DNA of 64,000 nucleotides from Massospora cicadina (GCA_022478985.1 JAKSZP010017382.1:44078-108077), one strand, 5' to 3'. Positions 23,495-35,100 are shown, numbered from the stretch's first letter. Program-made: numbers and translations. Notes: a model not told the origin generated them from the sequence alone.

Positions 23495-23512
23495 CGGTGC
23501 TCACTACAGGGG
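23495..23512 (+). other. Primer-binding site of B1
   Basis: Directly inside the LTR: CGGTGCTCACTACAGGGG. Compared with other copies in the window, the first base of the TGG is changed to C. The matching tRNA could not be named. Confidence 0.65.
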
Positions 23513-23559
23513 GCCTATTGATCAATCACATAGTCCGATAGGCGTTCCTCTGTTGCTAG

Positions 23560-24600
23560 TCATGTCATTTCCGGCTTACTTCACTAAGGAATCAATTCCA
23601 CACCCTGCAACTGTAGAATATGAAGAACTCGAACTTGCTTATTGTTGTGCTCAATTGGAAAAAGTAGTTTCTGCAAGAATGTTGTATTAACAAGCTGCCT
23701 CCCTTTGACCAATTTGGGAAAATCCATGGGTTTTTTAGACGATTTGAGTTTGCAGTAGAAGGGCCTCAGATCAGCGTAAAGCCAAATTACCAATGTCTAC
23801 ATTAGATGTTGTTAGCGCTGACCAAGTTATTTGCTATCTTCCAAACAGTTCCGTTACCTATCAAAAAGTGAATGAAACTGTAATGTGGTTGTTTGGAGGA
23901 CCTTAAAAAATGGCGCTAAGAAAGGCTGAGTTTATTAACATTGGGTTTCAGCCTAATGAGACCCTCACTGCATTTGCTGATCAATTCTCAGCGGAAGCCC
24001 ATGTGTTAATTGAGGCAGGGCTTTTAACTGAATGTGATATAAGCATAGCATTGACCTCTGCTGTGAAACCATACTAAGAGCTTTTTAATACCTTGGCTAT
24101 ATATTTAGAGGTTGACGTATCCTTGCTCAAATTTTTTCAAATTCTACGCCATCTATCCGTTAAAATTCCTCCACCCAATATAGAGCAGAAACCTAGCACC
24201 TCCGCTGCTAGCCTTTTTTATCCGGAGGAATCATCCCTCCTTGTTCAGCAATCAGTGGGCATCCCCTGGCCTTATCATCAATACAAGCCTTACTTCTAGC
24301 CCAACCCTTGGGGTGGCTCCTTTTATAACAGTCAAGGTCTCAGGTCTTCTGGGGGCATCCGCTTTTCATGTGGTCACTCAGGGCACCTGGCTAGAAGTTG
24401 TCGCCAACGGTGGGTTCAGTACTTGCCACAGGAGCAGTATCACCAGTGAAAAGTCAGAGCGGAGTAGAGATGGGACTCTCAACTCCGCTATTCTGACCCA
24501 AAACGTCCTATCAGAACCTATTCTTGTACCTTCAGTGGAAGCTCTCCAAAATGAAGATGCCTTCTTATAACAGCAACCTGTTGGAGGGTTGATTGTGCTG
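23560..24600 (+). pseudogene. Gag of B1, frameshifted
   Basis: From ATG 23,562 the frame reads a capsid-like N-terminus (open 23,415-23,690), then shifts: GKIHGFFRRFEF near 23,720, then FADQFSAEAHVLIEAG…SVALTSAVKPY-like text at 23,970-24,080, and 24,093-24,299. At 24,360-24,404 the frame reads RFSCGHSGHLARSC, a CCHC zinc knuckle whose first Cys is replaced by Arg. Gag would form the cytoplasmic particle and bind RNA. At least three frame changes or stops prevent translation as one protein. Confidence 0.75.
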
Positions 24601-24735
24601 ACACAAACGCAATCCATGAACATGGCAGAAACAAGCTCTTATGAACATCCAAGCCTTATGCTTGTCAAATGTTCGATCATCTTTCTACTGATGAACTGGA
24701 TCCATTAGCTGATGCGCTTCTTTTGGAAGAAGTAA

Positions 24736-25131
24736 ATGTGGCTTTCCCTCATGGACGCTATTGTTAAAAAATACTCTAAAGTGAGGAAAGGTATTATAAG
24801 ATTCTCTGGAAACAGAGATCAGTTAAATGTCCATGTTCTAACCAATCAGAATTCCTCTTATGCTGAATGTACTTACTGTGACACTGTTGTAGCAAAAACC
24901 TGTTTCTGCACAATAATTGATATGGGTGCCCCAATCAACATAATGTTCACAAAGTTGGTGGTAAGGCTGGCTTTAAAGCTTGACGTGGAACATCATATGG
25001 TGTATGGGACTGCAGGCACGGAAAACACGATCTCTGAAGGAGCATACAGTGCACTACCTTTGCGATTTGGGTCAATTGTTGTTGTAGCCCCAGCCATAGT
25101 GCTACCAAATAATAATTGCAACCTTTTTTAA
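24736..25131 (+). pseudogene. Retropepsin domain of B1
   Basis: A 131-codon open stretch containing TIIDMGAPINIM at about 24,916-24,951, where the aspartic protease motif D-[ST]-G-A has Met in place of Thr/Ser, followed by a flap-like region and VVAPAIVLPN before a frameshift at about 25,125. In the next frame FMRHYGVVGDM replaces the usual ILG[NT]xFL motif. The altered active site suggests loss of function. Confidence 0.75.
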
Positions 25132-25740
25132 TTAAAACTGCTTTTATGCGCCACTATGGAGTTGTTGGTGATATGACCGCAGAGACATTTGAAATTCTGG
25201 GGCAGCGGATTTCAATCTACTTTACCTCCAGAGGAATGCCAAAAGATCTGGTACACCAGAGTCATATTAACCTTGCATATGGTGATGGGGTGGTTTCAGT
25301 TCACTATCATCGACTTAAGCGTAAGACACTGGCCCTTCCCAATCAAATTTATGAATATCAAGGGCTACCACTAAGAGCTGCGGGCCCTATATCTATTCCC
25401 TCTGGACATCAAGTAATCATAAACACTGAGTTGGAGATAGAAGTGCCTGCTAGGCTTTATGGGGAAGTCAGGACCTTATCAACAATCACAGTTTGACCCC
25501 CATGTGGCCCCAGGCATTATACTTCTGGGACATGGGGAGATCAAGGTCTTAGTAGCAAATCTTCAGAATACACCAAAGCAAATCTGCTGACACCAAGTAG
25601 TGGCATACTTACATTTTATTCCTTTTGAAGAGGTCCTCCAGGTTCATGAATTCGGTTTGTTGGATGAATTTAACCTGCCCATCAAAACACAGCCCGGCAT
25701 AATGACAGTTGTACCGCGCGAAAATTTAAGTGGGCTAACA
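25116..25740 (+). pseudogene. Protease-RT linker of B1
   Basis: The 126-codon frame 25,116-25,496 and the following shifted piece to 25,738 form the spacer between protease and RT seen also in B2 (QSHINLAYGDGVVSVHYHRL, SIPSGHQVIINTELEIEVPA, GHGEIKVLVANLQN). Its role is unknown: spacer or dUTPase-like folding was considered, but no dUTPase motif is present. Confidence 0.6.
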
Positions 25741-25829
25741 GAAGACTAAAAAGATCAAGTATAATCCTTTTTCTGAAAATATGAAGAGATCTTTGCTGTT
25801 GACGATCACAATTTAGAGTGCACCCGGGG

Positions 25830-26640
25830 GTTATCCATCAGTTAGACACTAGGAATCATCCCCCCATTAGGTCTTGGCCAATCCGCTAATCAAGGGCAGT
25901 GGAAGAAGTCATCAATGCGGAGATTGATCAGCTGTTAGTGCAAAGAATGCTCAAACCATCTAAGAGTCCGTGGGCTTCACCTGTTTTAATTGTTAAAAAG
26001 AAGAATGTACTAACTGTGTTGTAATCAACTACAGGAAGCTTAATATTATTAACAAGAAGGATTCCTACCCTCTTCCACGAATTGATGATGCGCTAGATTG
26101 GTTAGGTGGAGCTCACTATTTCTTCACAATGGAATTGATATCTGGTTACTGGAAAATTGAGTTACCCCCGGCAGAACAAGAAAATAGCGCCATAATCACA
26201 TCCAAAGGGCTTTTCCAACCCACTCAAATGCCACAAGGGCTATGTAATGCCCCAGCTACATTTCAACGAACAATGGACACCATTATGGGGGATCTGAAGC
26301 TGGCATGTGTTTTGGTGTACCTTGATAATATTAACATCTTATCGCGCACATTCACTGAGAACCTTACCTATCTAGAAGAGGTATTTCGCCGACTAGCTGA
26401 GGCCAATATCAAGATCAGCCCAGGAAATGCCACTTCTTCAAGGATCAGTTAGAATACCTTGGTTTTGTGGTGGATGCAACTGGGCTGAGACCTCAACCAG
26501 CTAAGGTAGAAGCCATTCAGCAGATGATAACGCCAGCTAATAAACGGGACATTCAGGTGTTTTGGGGATGGTGGGTTACTACCAATTCTTCATACCAATT
26601 TTAGTTGCATTGGAGGGCCTCTGTTTGAGCTGCTAAAGAA
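25830..26640 (+). pseudogene. Reverse transcriptase of B1
   Basis: After a proximal VEEVINAEIDQLL…KPSKSPWASPVLIVKKKN segment, a frameshift near 26,010 is followed by an INYRKLN region and the open piece 26,129-26,452: MELISGYWKIEL (first catalytic Asp position occupied by Glu), QMPQGLCNAPATFQ, and VYLDNINIL, where the catalytic YxDD is YLDN (26,318-26,329). It then shifts again in the thumb (EYLGFVV, 26,452). These changes would abolish polymerase activity. Confidence 0.85.
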
Positions 26641-27115
26641 GGATGTCATGTTTAAATGGATGGAACAGCGCCAATGCGCCTTTGATACACTTCGAATGGC
26701 ACTAATTAGTGCGCCCATGTTATGATACAAAAATATCAAAAAAAAATTTATTGTACAAATGGATGCATCTCTTTCTGCTGTGGGGGCAGTTTTGTCCCAA
26801 ATAGATGACGAAGGAGAGGAGCACCCAGTGGCATACTGTAGCTAAAGTCTGAATAGCCATGAACGTAATTATACTGTGACTGAGCGAGAGTATTTAGCAG
26901 TGATCTACGCCTATAAGCAATTCAGAGTCTATCTGCATGAGGTAAAGTTTAAAGTCATAACAGACCACACCTCATAACGCTGGCTGCAGAACCTCAAAGA
27001 TTCTGAAGGCCATTTGGCTAGATGGGCCCTTAAGCTGCAAGATTATGATTTTGAGATCCTTCATCAGCCAGGAGCAAAGCATCAGAATGCTGACTGTTTA
27101 TTTCTATTGCTGACT
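26640..27115 (+). pseudogene. RNase H of B1
   Basis: Reads FKWMEQRQCAFDTLRMAL, then FIVQMDASLSAVGAVLSQID (first catalytic Asp present), EEHPVAYCS, TVTEREYLAVIYAYKQFRVYL (Glu present) and FKVITDHTS, then LARWALKLQDYDFEILHQPG…HQNADCL. In-frame stops occur at about 26,723, 26,845 and 26,977. It would remove the RNA strand during cDNA synthesis. Confidence 0.85.
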
Positions 27116-27269
27116 GTTGCGGTGACCGCAGATCTCAGCGATGTGATGTATGACAAGATGCTTAGTGGAAAGTATGATGATGAACCACCCCAAGTGATCA
27201 AAGCATTAAATGAGATGCAAACAAATATGTCTAACGGAATGGGGAACTGTATAAGCGGATTGGTGGTTC

Positions 27270-28339
27270 TACGGTGAATTTTCCATGGCCTTCAGCCTGG
27301 CCAGAAATTATTATGAGCGCCCACCAGGCAGTTAGACATGGCAGAGTGTGCAAGAAAATGGAGTTGCTGCGCCCTCAGTACTATTGGGAAAGTATGAACT
27401 TCGATTTGCTTGTAACCATTTCTTGTTGCCATCAGTGCCAAGTGGAGAAGCCATTCCACCGTAAGACTTCCTATCAGTTAGTGAAACCCCATTTCGCTTG
27501 GCATACTGTTTCCCTGGATGTCGTAGGTCCCTTGCCAACAGGAGCTAACCATTGTAAGTATATCCTTGTGGCTATCAACCATTTTACCTGGTGGGTCAAA
27601 GCAAGGGCAATATGAGATTTAGGGGCAGTTACAGTGGCCAAGTTTGTAATAAGTGTCTTATTCAGCGACATGGATGCCCTCAGTTGATTCTCAATGACAA
27701 CGGAACTAACTTCACCTCACACATCCTCCCTAAACTGAACGAGCTCATGGATATCCGCAGAGTTCAACAACCACATACCACCTCGAATCACATGGAATGG
27801 TTGAACGAGTATATGGGACTCTGGTGAATATTCTGTGGAAATTAGTAACCAATAGACCATCTTATTGGACCTCCCTTCTTTCCACTGCCATGTTTGCCTA
27901 TAACATCAGTTACCATTCCTCCACAGGAAAAAGTCCCTTTCAACTACTATATAGTCAACACCCAGCTCTGCTGGCATTACTTTATTTGTGTGTGGAAGAC
28001 ACTGGCAGAGTGGAACCCCACCGCTAATTGACTAACCTTGCAAATATTCTGATCAAACTGAAAACTGAAGCCTATGCCTTCAGCTTAGCCAAGAAGATCA
28101 GGAATCAGTCTGCGGATCAGGTACGTTGGAGTGGGTTAGCACGGTTCAAGGAAGGTGACATAGTTCTCTTCCATGATCAGCATGGGTTTGGGTGGAAACA
28201 CAAGCTAGCCAGCATATGGATTGGTCCGTTTGAAGTCATAGAAAAAACTGGGGTCAATGCATATACTATCAAGGGCCCTGCTAGCGGTCAGATCATCAAA
28301 CAAGTGCATGCTAAGTTCCTATGTGTGTATAAGCAATAG
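27270..28339 (+). pseudogene. Integrase of B1
   Basis: An HHCC zinc region (HQAVRHGRV…CCHQCQ, about 27,318-27,443), a core beginning [20 protein letters not shown], then after frame changes [12 protein letters not shown] (second Asp, about 27,685-27,720), a [13 protein letters not shown] segment (third catalytic residue, Glu, about 27,797), and the C-terminal FKEGDIVLFHDQHGFG and IWIGPFEVIEKTG (GPF/Y module) ending at the stop 28,337-28,339. One stop (28,025) and two or three shifts break it. Confidence 0.87.
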
Positions 28340-28357
28340 AAACTTTATCATCTAGTC

Positions 28358-28371
28358 AAAGGGGGGGGTAA
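28358..28371 (+). other. Polypurine tract of B1
   Basis: AAAGGGGGGGGTAA immediately upstream of the 3' LTR, the expected plus-strand DNA primer. Confidence 0.85.
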
Positions 28372-28862
28372 TGTCGCGATTCTGATATGACTGGATGATA
28401 GCCCCAGTCATCATGGAAAAATGAATAGGAATCTTCCAGAATCGAACTGGTAATGGTAATTTAAGCACTTCAAAATGAAGCAATATTGGGTACTGGGAAA
28501 TCAGCTGAATTGGGCAAATGCAAATCGATGAATGAATAATTGGTGAAACCAATGAGATTTGGCGAAGTAAATTACTAAGCCATGAAAGCAACACCATCCA
28601 AATTCGTTACCATACAAGCATATGAGACAATCAAGAAGTTAGGTTGTTAGTAGTTTTAGAGTAAGAAGAGACAGTATGAAGCCGCTGTATTAATTATATT
28701 AAATTAAGAGGAGTGTAGGAGCGAGTGCTCTATATTTATTTTAAAGTTTATTCTGTTGCTTCAAGGACAACAATCATCATATCGTTGGTCCCAATTGCTC
28801 AGTGGGTTAACCCTGTGCAAATCCTGTCAGCATATCTCACCCGTACCGCCAATTTTATAACA
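28372..28862 (+). repeat. 3' LTR of B1
   Basis: Partner of 23,002-23,493 with scattered substitutions and small indels. Followed directly by the TTGTT duplication (28,863-28,867). Confidence 0.92.
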
Positions 28863-28867
28863 TTGTT

Positions 28868-29301
28868 GTACCTCAAATGTGAAGTATCAACCCATTAGTA
28901 ATGCTCCTCTTCCATTGGAGGGAGAAAATCCTTTACTAGCATTATCTTCCATGATTTGTGATTGACATTTTTACTGGTTACAGCTCAGGGCCCCATTAGT
29001 GAGCACCAAGTCTCATGTATTCACCAAGGAAAAGCCAATTATCAAAATATGTAGATGCCCAGAGCAGTGAAATGATGTTATGAGGTGTCTTTGGGCAGGC
29101 TTAAATGATCAGAATGGCAGGAGAGAGGTGATTGCTTAGCAATTTCTCTTATTCAGAGTCCAGTTATGTACACTATCCTTGGGTATAATACTAAATTATC
29201 ATAACTGTGCAAAGAGGTATAATTTAATTATAAATTTTCCAGGGAAAATATATGATACTATTTATATGTTAAAGATTTTCATTATCTATAGGACGTTTGG
29301 G
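28868..29301 (-). other. Remnant with PBS-like site, interrupted by B1
   Basis: At 28,991-29,009 the minus strand reads TTGGTGCTCACTAATGGGG, a PBS-like motif like those of families B and C. Further along the minus strand, at about 28,930, there is a short ATG-initiated frame. This appears to be the 5' end of a minus-strand LTR element whose body is no longer adjacent. No LTR could be delimited. Confidence 0.35.
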
Positions 29302-30399
29302 TGTAAAGTAAACTTTCTTTTGGTTTACTGCACAAGTTTAAGGTGTGTATTAACTATTGCTAATATTGACGCAATACTAAATTTCGTTACTGTGATGATT
29401 GTATGAAGACAATCATCTTAGCTAAGTTCTTCACAACCAAATGTATTAAATTTGCTCAGGTTTTTTTCTAAAGACAGGTAATGGCAACCTTTTTTTAACC
29501 CAATTAGGGTAATTGGAAACAATCTAGACAAGGTAAAATATTTTTAAAATTTCTCCTAGAGTTGACAAACTTCTGTATAATAAGGGAACCTCTCCTACCC
29601 ATTTCTGACGCAAGAGGACTTCAAAACACCAAAAATTAGATAATAGAACCTATCTCTCGAACTTTTCTTAGGGAACACTAAACCAATTGTATATTATCTA
29701 AGATAAGTGTCTTCTGAAAGTGCCCGTTTTTATATAATAAGTTATAAAAGATTTATATAGAGATATTCTGAGCCTAACTCTTTGTTGGCTCCCCAATGGA
29801 AATGACATACATTGCCAACAAATCTAACCCTTAGGAGCCTTCTGAAACAATGAATAACTTATCCATCTAATCAGATTCACCGCTGACTAGGTCATGACCA
29901 CTCTTGAGTTGGATTTCCAAAGAGCATGTAACACCGCTTTTACCAACCCAGCGAATTAACTTTATAAAGCCAGAAACCTTTTTTATGTAAAGGGACCTTT
30001 TGTACATAAATAGCAGGTCACTTTGCTTGTAGTCTAACTCACAAGTTGCTGCAAATAAAAGTCTTAAACCGCTTCAGCAACTGGTAATAGTCTCTTATTG
30101 AACCAGCACAAACCCTGATCAATCTGCACAAGAAAATTTTTTTGTTAATAACTAATTAATAATTAAAACACTTTCAACCATTGTAAGGGATCATTCAAAT
30201 TGAAATTAGTAATACCGCAAAACAAATTCAGAAAATTTCTAATATCTATAGAGAATTAAAATTAAATAATAGTTATCAATTATAGATAACTCCCACATCT
30301 TCTATAAGCCTTCATAATATAGAATTAAATCCTAGAAAATAAAACTTACCTATATAATCCAAAAATGCTGGATAATTGATCATTCCAAAAATCCCAACA
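29302..30399 (-). repeat. 3' LTR of C1
   Basis: Aligns with 35,122-36,188. Shared landmarks are ACTGCACAAGTTT/ACTGCACAGGTTT, TCATC…AGTTCTTCACAA, GGGACCTTTT, CAAGTTGCTGC, GATC/GATTGATCTGCACAA and CTCCCACATC/ATCCCACATC. Confidence 0.7.
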
Positions 30400-31084
30400 C
30401 ATCTCTTGGCTTGACCAGATTATTCGAAAAAATAAAATTTAAGTGACATATGCCACTTATTTCAATTAAATGAGTCAGCTAACATGATAAAAATTTTATT
30501 TTGGCGAAGCTAAATCTTCTTCTCCTTATTATTGCATCTTCTCATGCCCATTTTTTGGCAGCGTGGTTCATCTTCGTTTTCTCATAATTACTGCTGCCTC
30601 ACATGAGTGCAGATTTCAAGGGTCACTTGTCAATCTCGCATATGATGAACTATTGAACGCCTGTATTCCCTCAGGTCAGGATTCTAATAAGGTTTGATCT
30701 CATGGCTACCTGTCATAACAGAATAATATCTATTAATATTGTCATTAAATTCTTAAACGCCTGTTTTCCTGGGTCAGGGCTCTCATTGCTACATGCCATA
30801 CCACCTTCTTGGTCAATATTTCCATTGAATTCCTAAATGCATGCATTCCCCTAGGTTGAGCTTATCACAATTTGATCTGCTCAATTCTTTAAATTCTCTT
30901 TACTCATGTTCTAAATAGCAGACACAGATTCAACAAAAGTGGTCTCGCCAGGCATTCTTGATCTGTTAATCTTCTTTTTTTCTATCATAATTCATCCCGC
31001 TTTTCCCTGTAAGACAATGGAAGGTGGGAACACTGCCTATGAACTTGCTCATAGCAATTATAAAAACTGATTATTTTGTTATAT
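30400..31084. other. C1 interior, no gene seen
   Basis: AT-rich, repeated CGCCTGTATTCCCTCAGGTCAGG / CGCCTGTTTTCCTGGGTCAGG-like phrases at 30,658, 30,758 and 30,837 suggest a diverged short tandem duplication of about 90 bases. No open frame of note. Confidence 0.35.
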
Positions 31085-31458
31085 TTTCAACGCTTTCTTT
31101 CCACTCGCCATCACTTTTTAGCAATTTTGAAAACAAGTCAATTTTCCACCACTGCCTTACTGCATCAATTTCCTAATATATGTTCTCAGATCCACCACCT
31201 GCTGCCCCAGTGTGGGGCAGCGGTGCTTCACCTGCTAGTGTTTACCGCCCAGCAGGCAAATGCATGTGGACTGGCTTGTCCAGTACGCAAAATACATACT
31301 GCTGCAATGTCCATCCAAGGGACCTAGCAAGACACCTTGCACAAGCCCACCCAACCTGCCCCCATCACTTAGACCTACCTCAATTCACTATCCACTTTTC
31401 CTCTGTGTCAAGTACTGATATCTCTTACCATATGCTGACAAAGCAATAATTGAGCTGG

Positions 31459-32847
31459 TAATGGCCAACTTTGAGCCAGGAGAGTTTATTGACTTCCACC
31501 TTAACAAGGGCTATTTTAATATTGATTCCCTTACTAAAGAGTAAGTAACCACTGCAGCATCTAAGCCCTTTATATACAAAAGCACGCCCATTACCATCAC
31601 CTGAACACGTCTCCCAGATGATACCACACTTTGGTGACATTTGAAAACCTCCCCTCACACCTTCCCCCTCAAACACTTTCTGAGGAGTTGATGTCAGGGC
31701 TGGCCACTTATGGCAAAGACCCCATCCTCCAATTCATTGTCCCAAGTGGTGCTGAGCGCCTCACAGCACCTTGGGCGATAGCCACCATTACCCCCCACTA
31801 GCTGAACTTGGCCCAGCACATCCCACAGCATGCCGACATCCCATCTGCACCCAACCATTTCTTTTGGGCTTGCATTGACAATGGCCGCACAGTTTGCACC
31901 CTATGCCATGAATTGGACCATACAAAAAGGCATTTTGATACAATAGAACACTGCGAATATATGGCTAACCCCACCCAGGAGGTCACATCAATAACGTTTT
32001 AGTGGGGATTTTGGCCGCTTCCACCCCCCAGGTTGTGTGATTGATGAACCAGCAAAAAATCTAGCAACCCAAATACAAGCTGGCTAATCTCCACCCATGC
32101 TAACCAATTGGTAGCAGGTTTGGACCCATATTCAACCTAAAAATTTGACCGCCTCCAAACTTACCCAAACACAGCCACCTACTACCTAATCAATCCAAGT
32201 CAACCAAAATCCTTGGGCCTTATTGGATGAAGTGACCAAATCTGGTGAAATTGTTCCACATCCAGCTAAAAAAATTTATTTAGATCCTTTTATGAATTCA
32301 GACTTTGATGCCCCATTCCCGCCTAAACAATATGTCCCCAAACCCAATGCTATCCCACCCCAAAGTGACTACCAGCTCGCCAAGGCCGCGGTGGCCTTAC
32401 CCAAAAATTGCCATATTTGTGAAGCTGTGATAAAATATATTGCTGAATTTAAAAAAGGGCTGCACGTCCCCTTGTTCCACTCCAACTTTCCTTCTACTGC
32501 AAAAGAGGAAATCCAACGCCTCCATTCAACTGCCACCACCGCTGTTGAATGCATTGTTTAACTGTCAGGTTTTCCTCATCCACGCATATCACAAGAGCAT
32601 ACATTGTAAAATCATTCCAACTTCCTGACGCCTGCATCTAAGCCAAAACCTGTTGCTGAACTCAGAGTCCTTTATCCAGGCACAAATTGTCAAATATAAC
32701 GGCTATCTACTTCAACTTAACCCTCATCCTGCAGATGCCCCAACCCCCCTGCTATCAGAATTGATCCTCCTCTTCAATGCCAAACCAAATGATGATGATG
32801 ATGATGATCCGCCTGATCCCCCCTCCCCTTCCGCCATGGTGAAATAA
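31459..32847 (+). pseudogene. ORF1-like protein of E2, frameshifted
   Basis: From ATG 31,459: EPGEFIDFHLNKGYFNIDS, the family signature. Later open pieces are 31,808-32,002 (knuckle-like TVCTLCHELDHTK, with the last Cys replaced), 32,223-32,561 (SGEIV..NSDFDAPFPPKQYVPKPNA…CHICEA) and 32,653-32,847 (DAPTPLLSELILLFN followed by an acidic run encoded by six GAT codons, then PPDPPSPSAMVK and stop). The same blocks occur in E1 and E4. The function is inferred to be an RNA-binding, ORF1p-like role. About five stops or shifts are present. Confidence 0.7.
32791..32808 (+). repeat. (GAT)6 microsatellite
   Basis: Six GAT units encoding a poly-Asp run in the C-terminal tail of the E2 ORF1-like protein. 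Confidence 0.8.
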
Positions 32848-33015
32848 GCGGCTTGCCACTGTGCCACCTGGTATATGCTTTTTGTTCCTTTTGTGTTTCC
32901 TGCTGATCGTTTAGGACAATTGTTTCATGTTTTTGGTTGGTTTAGTTCTAGAGTTTCTCTTTTGGTATTGTCCATCCCCTGGTCGACTTACCTTGGGTAA
33001 ATAAATAAATATATT

Positions 33016-33949
33016 TTTTGGTTTTTCTTATTTTTTTGAGGGATTTTTTATTCCTAAATAATTATAATTTTTCATGTACTTTTTCTCTATTATATGATTT
33101 TCTCTGTTTTTATGTTTTATTTCTTCTCTTTTTTATTAGAAACAATACTTTTTATTATTAGCTATTGGTCTTATACCCTATATGATTTATCAATATGTCT
33201 CGATTTATAGGCATCTGTCAACAACATGGCAATAATTTTCAAACAGTTCCAACCATTGAGCATTTTTTTTGACTTGTTACTAATTTTGACATGATCTAAA
33301 TTTAATTAATCCTTTGAAGGCTAGCATTTAATCCATCTGATATCATAATATGCAACTGTAATGCCAATCATCATTCCTTTCAAGCAGATTGATCATTTTT
33401 ATTATTTATTGAGTTTTGAATTATTATCCATTCTTTACATTTAAATTGATCCCGCTAGCAGCTTAGCAAATGATCCCTTAATTCTGCAGATTGTTATGAA
33501 AACATTTAAATTATTTACCTTTGACTTAGGTGGATCGTTATTTCTTGGCGTTTCAAGCCTTTTCTGTTAACTGGTGAGTGTAAGGATGAGCGGTTTCCTT
33601 TATATTTCTTGATCAATCATCATCAGTTTATGATTTCATTCTTATGACAGCATATATACATGACGTCTAGACTTGATACAGTAATATCTCTCCAGGTATC
33701 CTAAAAAATAAATTTAAAATATCTACTCCATCTGGACAGATATTTGGTGGAAAAGTTTTGATTGTAGTGCATGATTGTTCCTCATCTAGACTTCTGATCC
33801 TTTTCCCAAAATTCTTTTTAGTTTCCTACACATGCGGCAGAAAATGTTTCATAATCTCTCTTGTCTTCTTCTCCCAACATTAGGCAGCAAAATTTCTAGT
33901 ATGACCACATTTAAAACTGAAGTTTTAAATTATTTTGTCCATTTTTGTA
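33016..33949. other. C1 interior, T-rich, no gene seen
   Basis: T-rich DNA between E2 and the C1 gag. No conserved motif on either strand. Confidence 0.35.
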
Positions 33950-35090
33950 ATCAGGTTTCTTCCCCATTAAACCTTAGTTTTTAAAATTGTTAAATGTTAC
34001 CATATTCTGGTCTTTGAGTTTTACTATAATCTGATTTTCGTTGGCCATAATCTCTTTGAGAGTTTGATTTGGCTTTGTATGTGTATTCTAACATTTTCAT
34101 ATACTCCACCATTTGTGAAGTGTAATATGATTTGCCAACGCCAAACCAATGGTGTGATGCATATCTCTGTAGAGCCAAAGCAACATCTGCATTGCAAAAT
34201 TTGTTTAAAAAATGATAAAATTATATGCCCACCAGGATTTGCGCTTCCTAAAAATTGGTCTGGAAAATTGGCAAAGGTTTCATCCTTCCTAATTTGGATT
34301 ACCATGAGCTCCTATTTATAGCTAGCCATCTGCTCAAGGCTGCCAAATTATTCATATTTGCTTCTTTGGCGTCATTGTATGCCTAATTGTCCATGTTCAA
34401 GTGGGGTAACACAATATTTTGACAATCTTTATCCAATAAATTTGTAGCCGTTGTCACTTCTAGCAGTCACCATATCCAAACATAAATATTTAAAACAGGC
34501 GGAAAATGTTGGAGCATCATGCCATTGAAAATTAGGTAATTCTGGCATTATTTAAGATCTTCTATCACTACTGTAGCATGAGGTACTTGGTCAGTAACCC
34601 TTCCAACAATGAGGGTATTCTAGGGGTCTTTTTCAAAAGTGCTGCAAATGCCCCGTGCATTTTTTTGGTGGCTGCATTTCCTGATAAAACTCTCTTTGTT
34701 TTCATCAAAATTGGATAAATATGGCTCTATCTTCACAAAGATGAATCTGAAATTTTCTAATTCATGAAAACTATAAGATTTGCATTCCATCATCCTGAAT
34801 ATGGGAGAATTGTTCTTTAACCGCTTTCTAAGCAGCCTTCTGGAACATTACATCCCTAAAAAGATTAGTTTCTCCACTTCAAAAATTGCCTTTTCCTTAG
34901 ATCAACATTGACTTTTTACCTGCTTTATTTCCTCCTCAGCTTTTGTTACTCATTCTGCCAAGGTATTCAGGTTAATTGAGATGCCAAATATAAGGTATTT
35001 TTATTGAACCTCTCTAGTTTCATCCACAACTTTTTGAAGTTCATTCTTGTATGACATTCTCTGATAATTCAAACGTAATAATTTGCCTGA
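33950..35090 (-). pseudogene. Gag-like ORF of C1, broken
   Basis: Minus-strand frames directly downstream of the PBS. Readable stretches include NARGICSTFEKDP near 34,650, NIVLPHLNMDN near 34,400, and the open pieces 34,305-34,024 (RKDETFANFPDQFLGSANPG, a gag capsid-like phrase) and 34,178-33,990, ending in a basic KSNSQRDYGQRKSDY segment. No zinc knuckle is retained and no protease follows. Gag is inferred from position and capsid-like composition. Confidence 0.5.
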
Positions 35091-35100
35091 AACCATAACT

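Larger units (their letters stand above)
23002..28862 (+). mobile_element. Ty3-type LTR retrotransposon B1, structurally complete
   Basis: A 5,861-bp element with LTRs of 492 bp (23,002-23,493) and 491 bp (28,372-28,862), both TG…CA, flanked by the 5-bp target duplication TTGTT (22,997-23,001 and 28,863-28,867). Internal order is PBS, gag, protease, RT, RNase H, integrase, polypurine tract, which is the Ty3 order. LTR divergence is modest, so it is the youngest LTR element here, but gag and pol carry stops and frameshifts. B2 (7,315-13,640) and the LTR at 47,558-48,065 belong to the same family. Confidence 0.93.
31085..33015 (+). mobile_element. ORF1-only retroposon E2
   Basis: Plus-strand, about 1.9 kb. 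In order: a 5' hairpin with perfect 8-bp arms (31,201-31,208 and 31,214-31,221, loop AGTGT); ORF1-like coding from ATG 31,459; a 3' UTR; and the terminus TGTCCATCCCCTGGTC (about 32,967-32,982) followed by TAAATAAATAAATA, the same 3' end as full LINE L (62,561-62,576) and E4. It contains no endonuclease or RT, so it would need another LINE to move. It interrupts element C1. The 5' end is estimated by analogy with E4, and the target duplication is not resolved. Confidence 0.75.
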
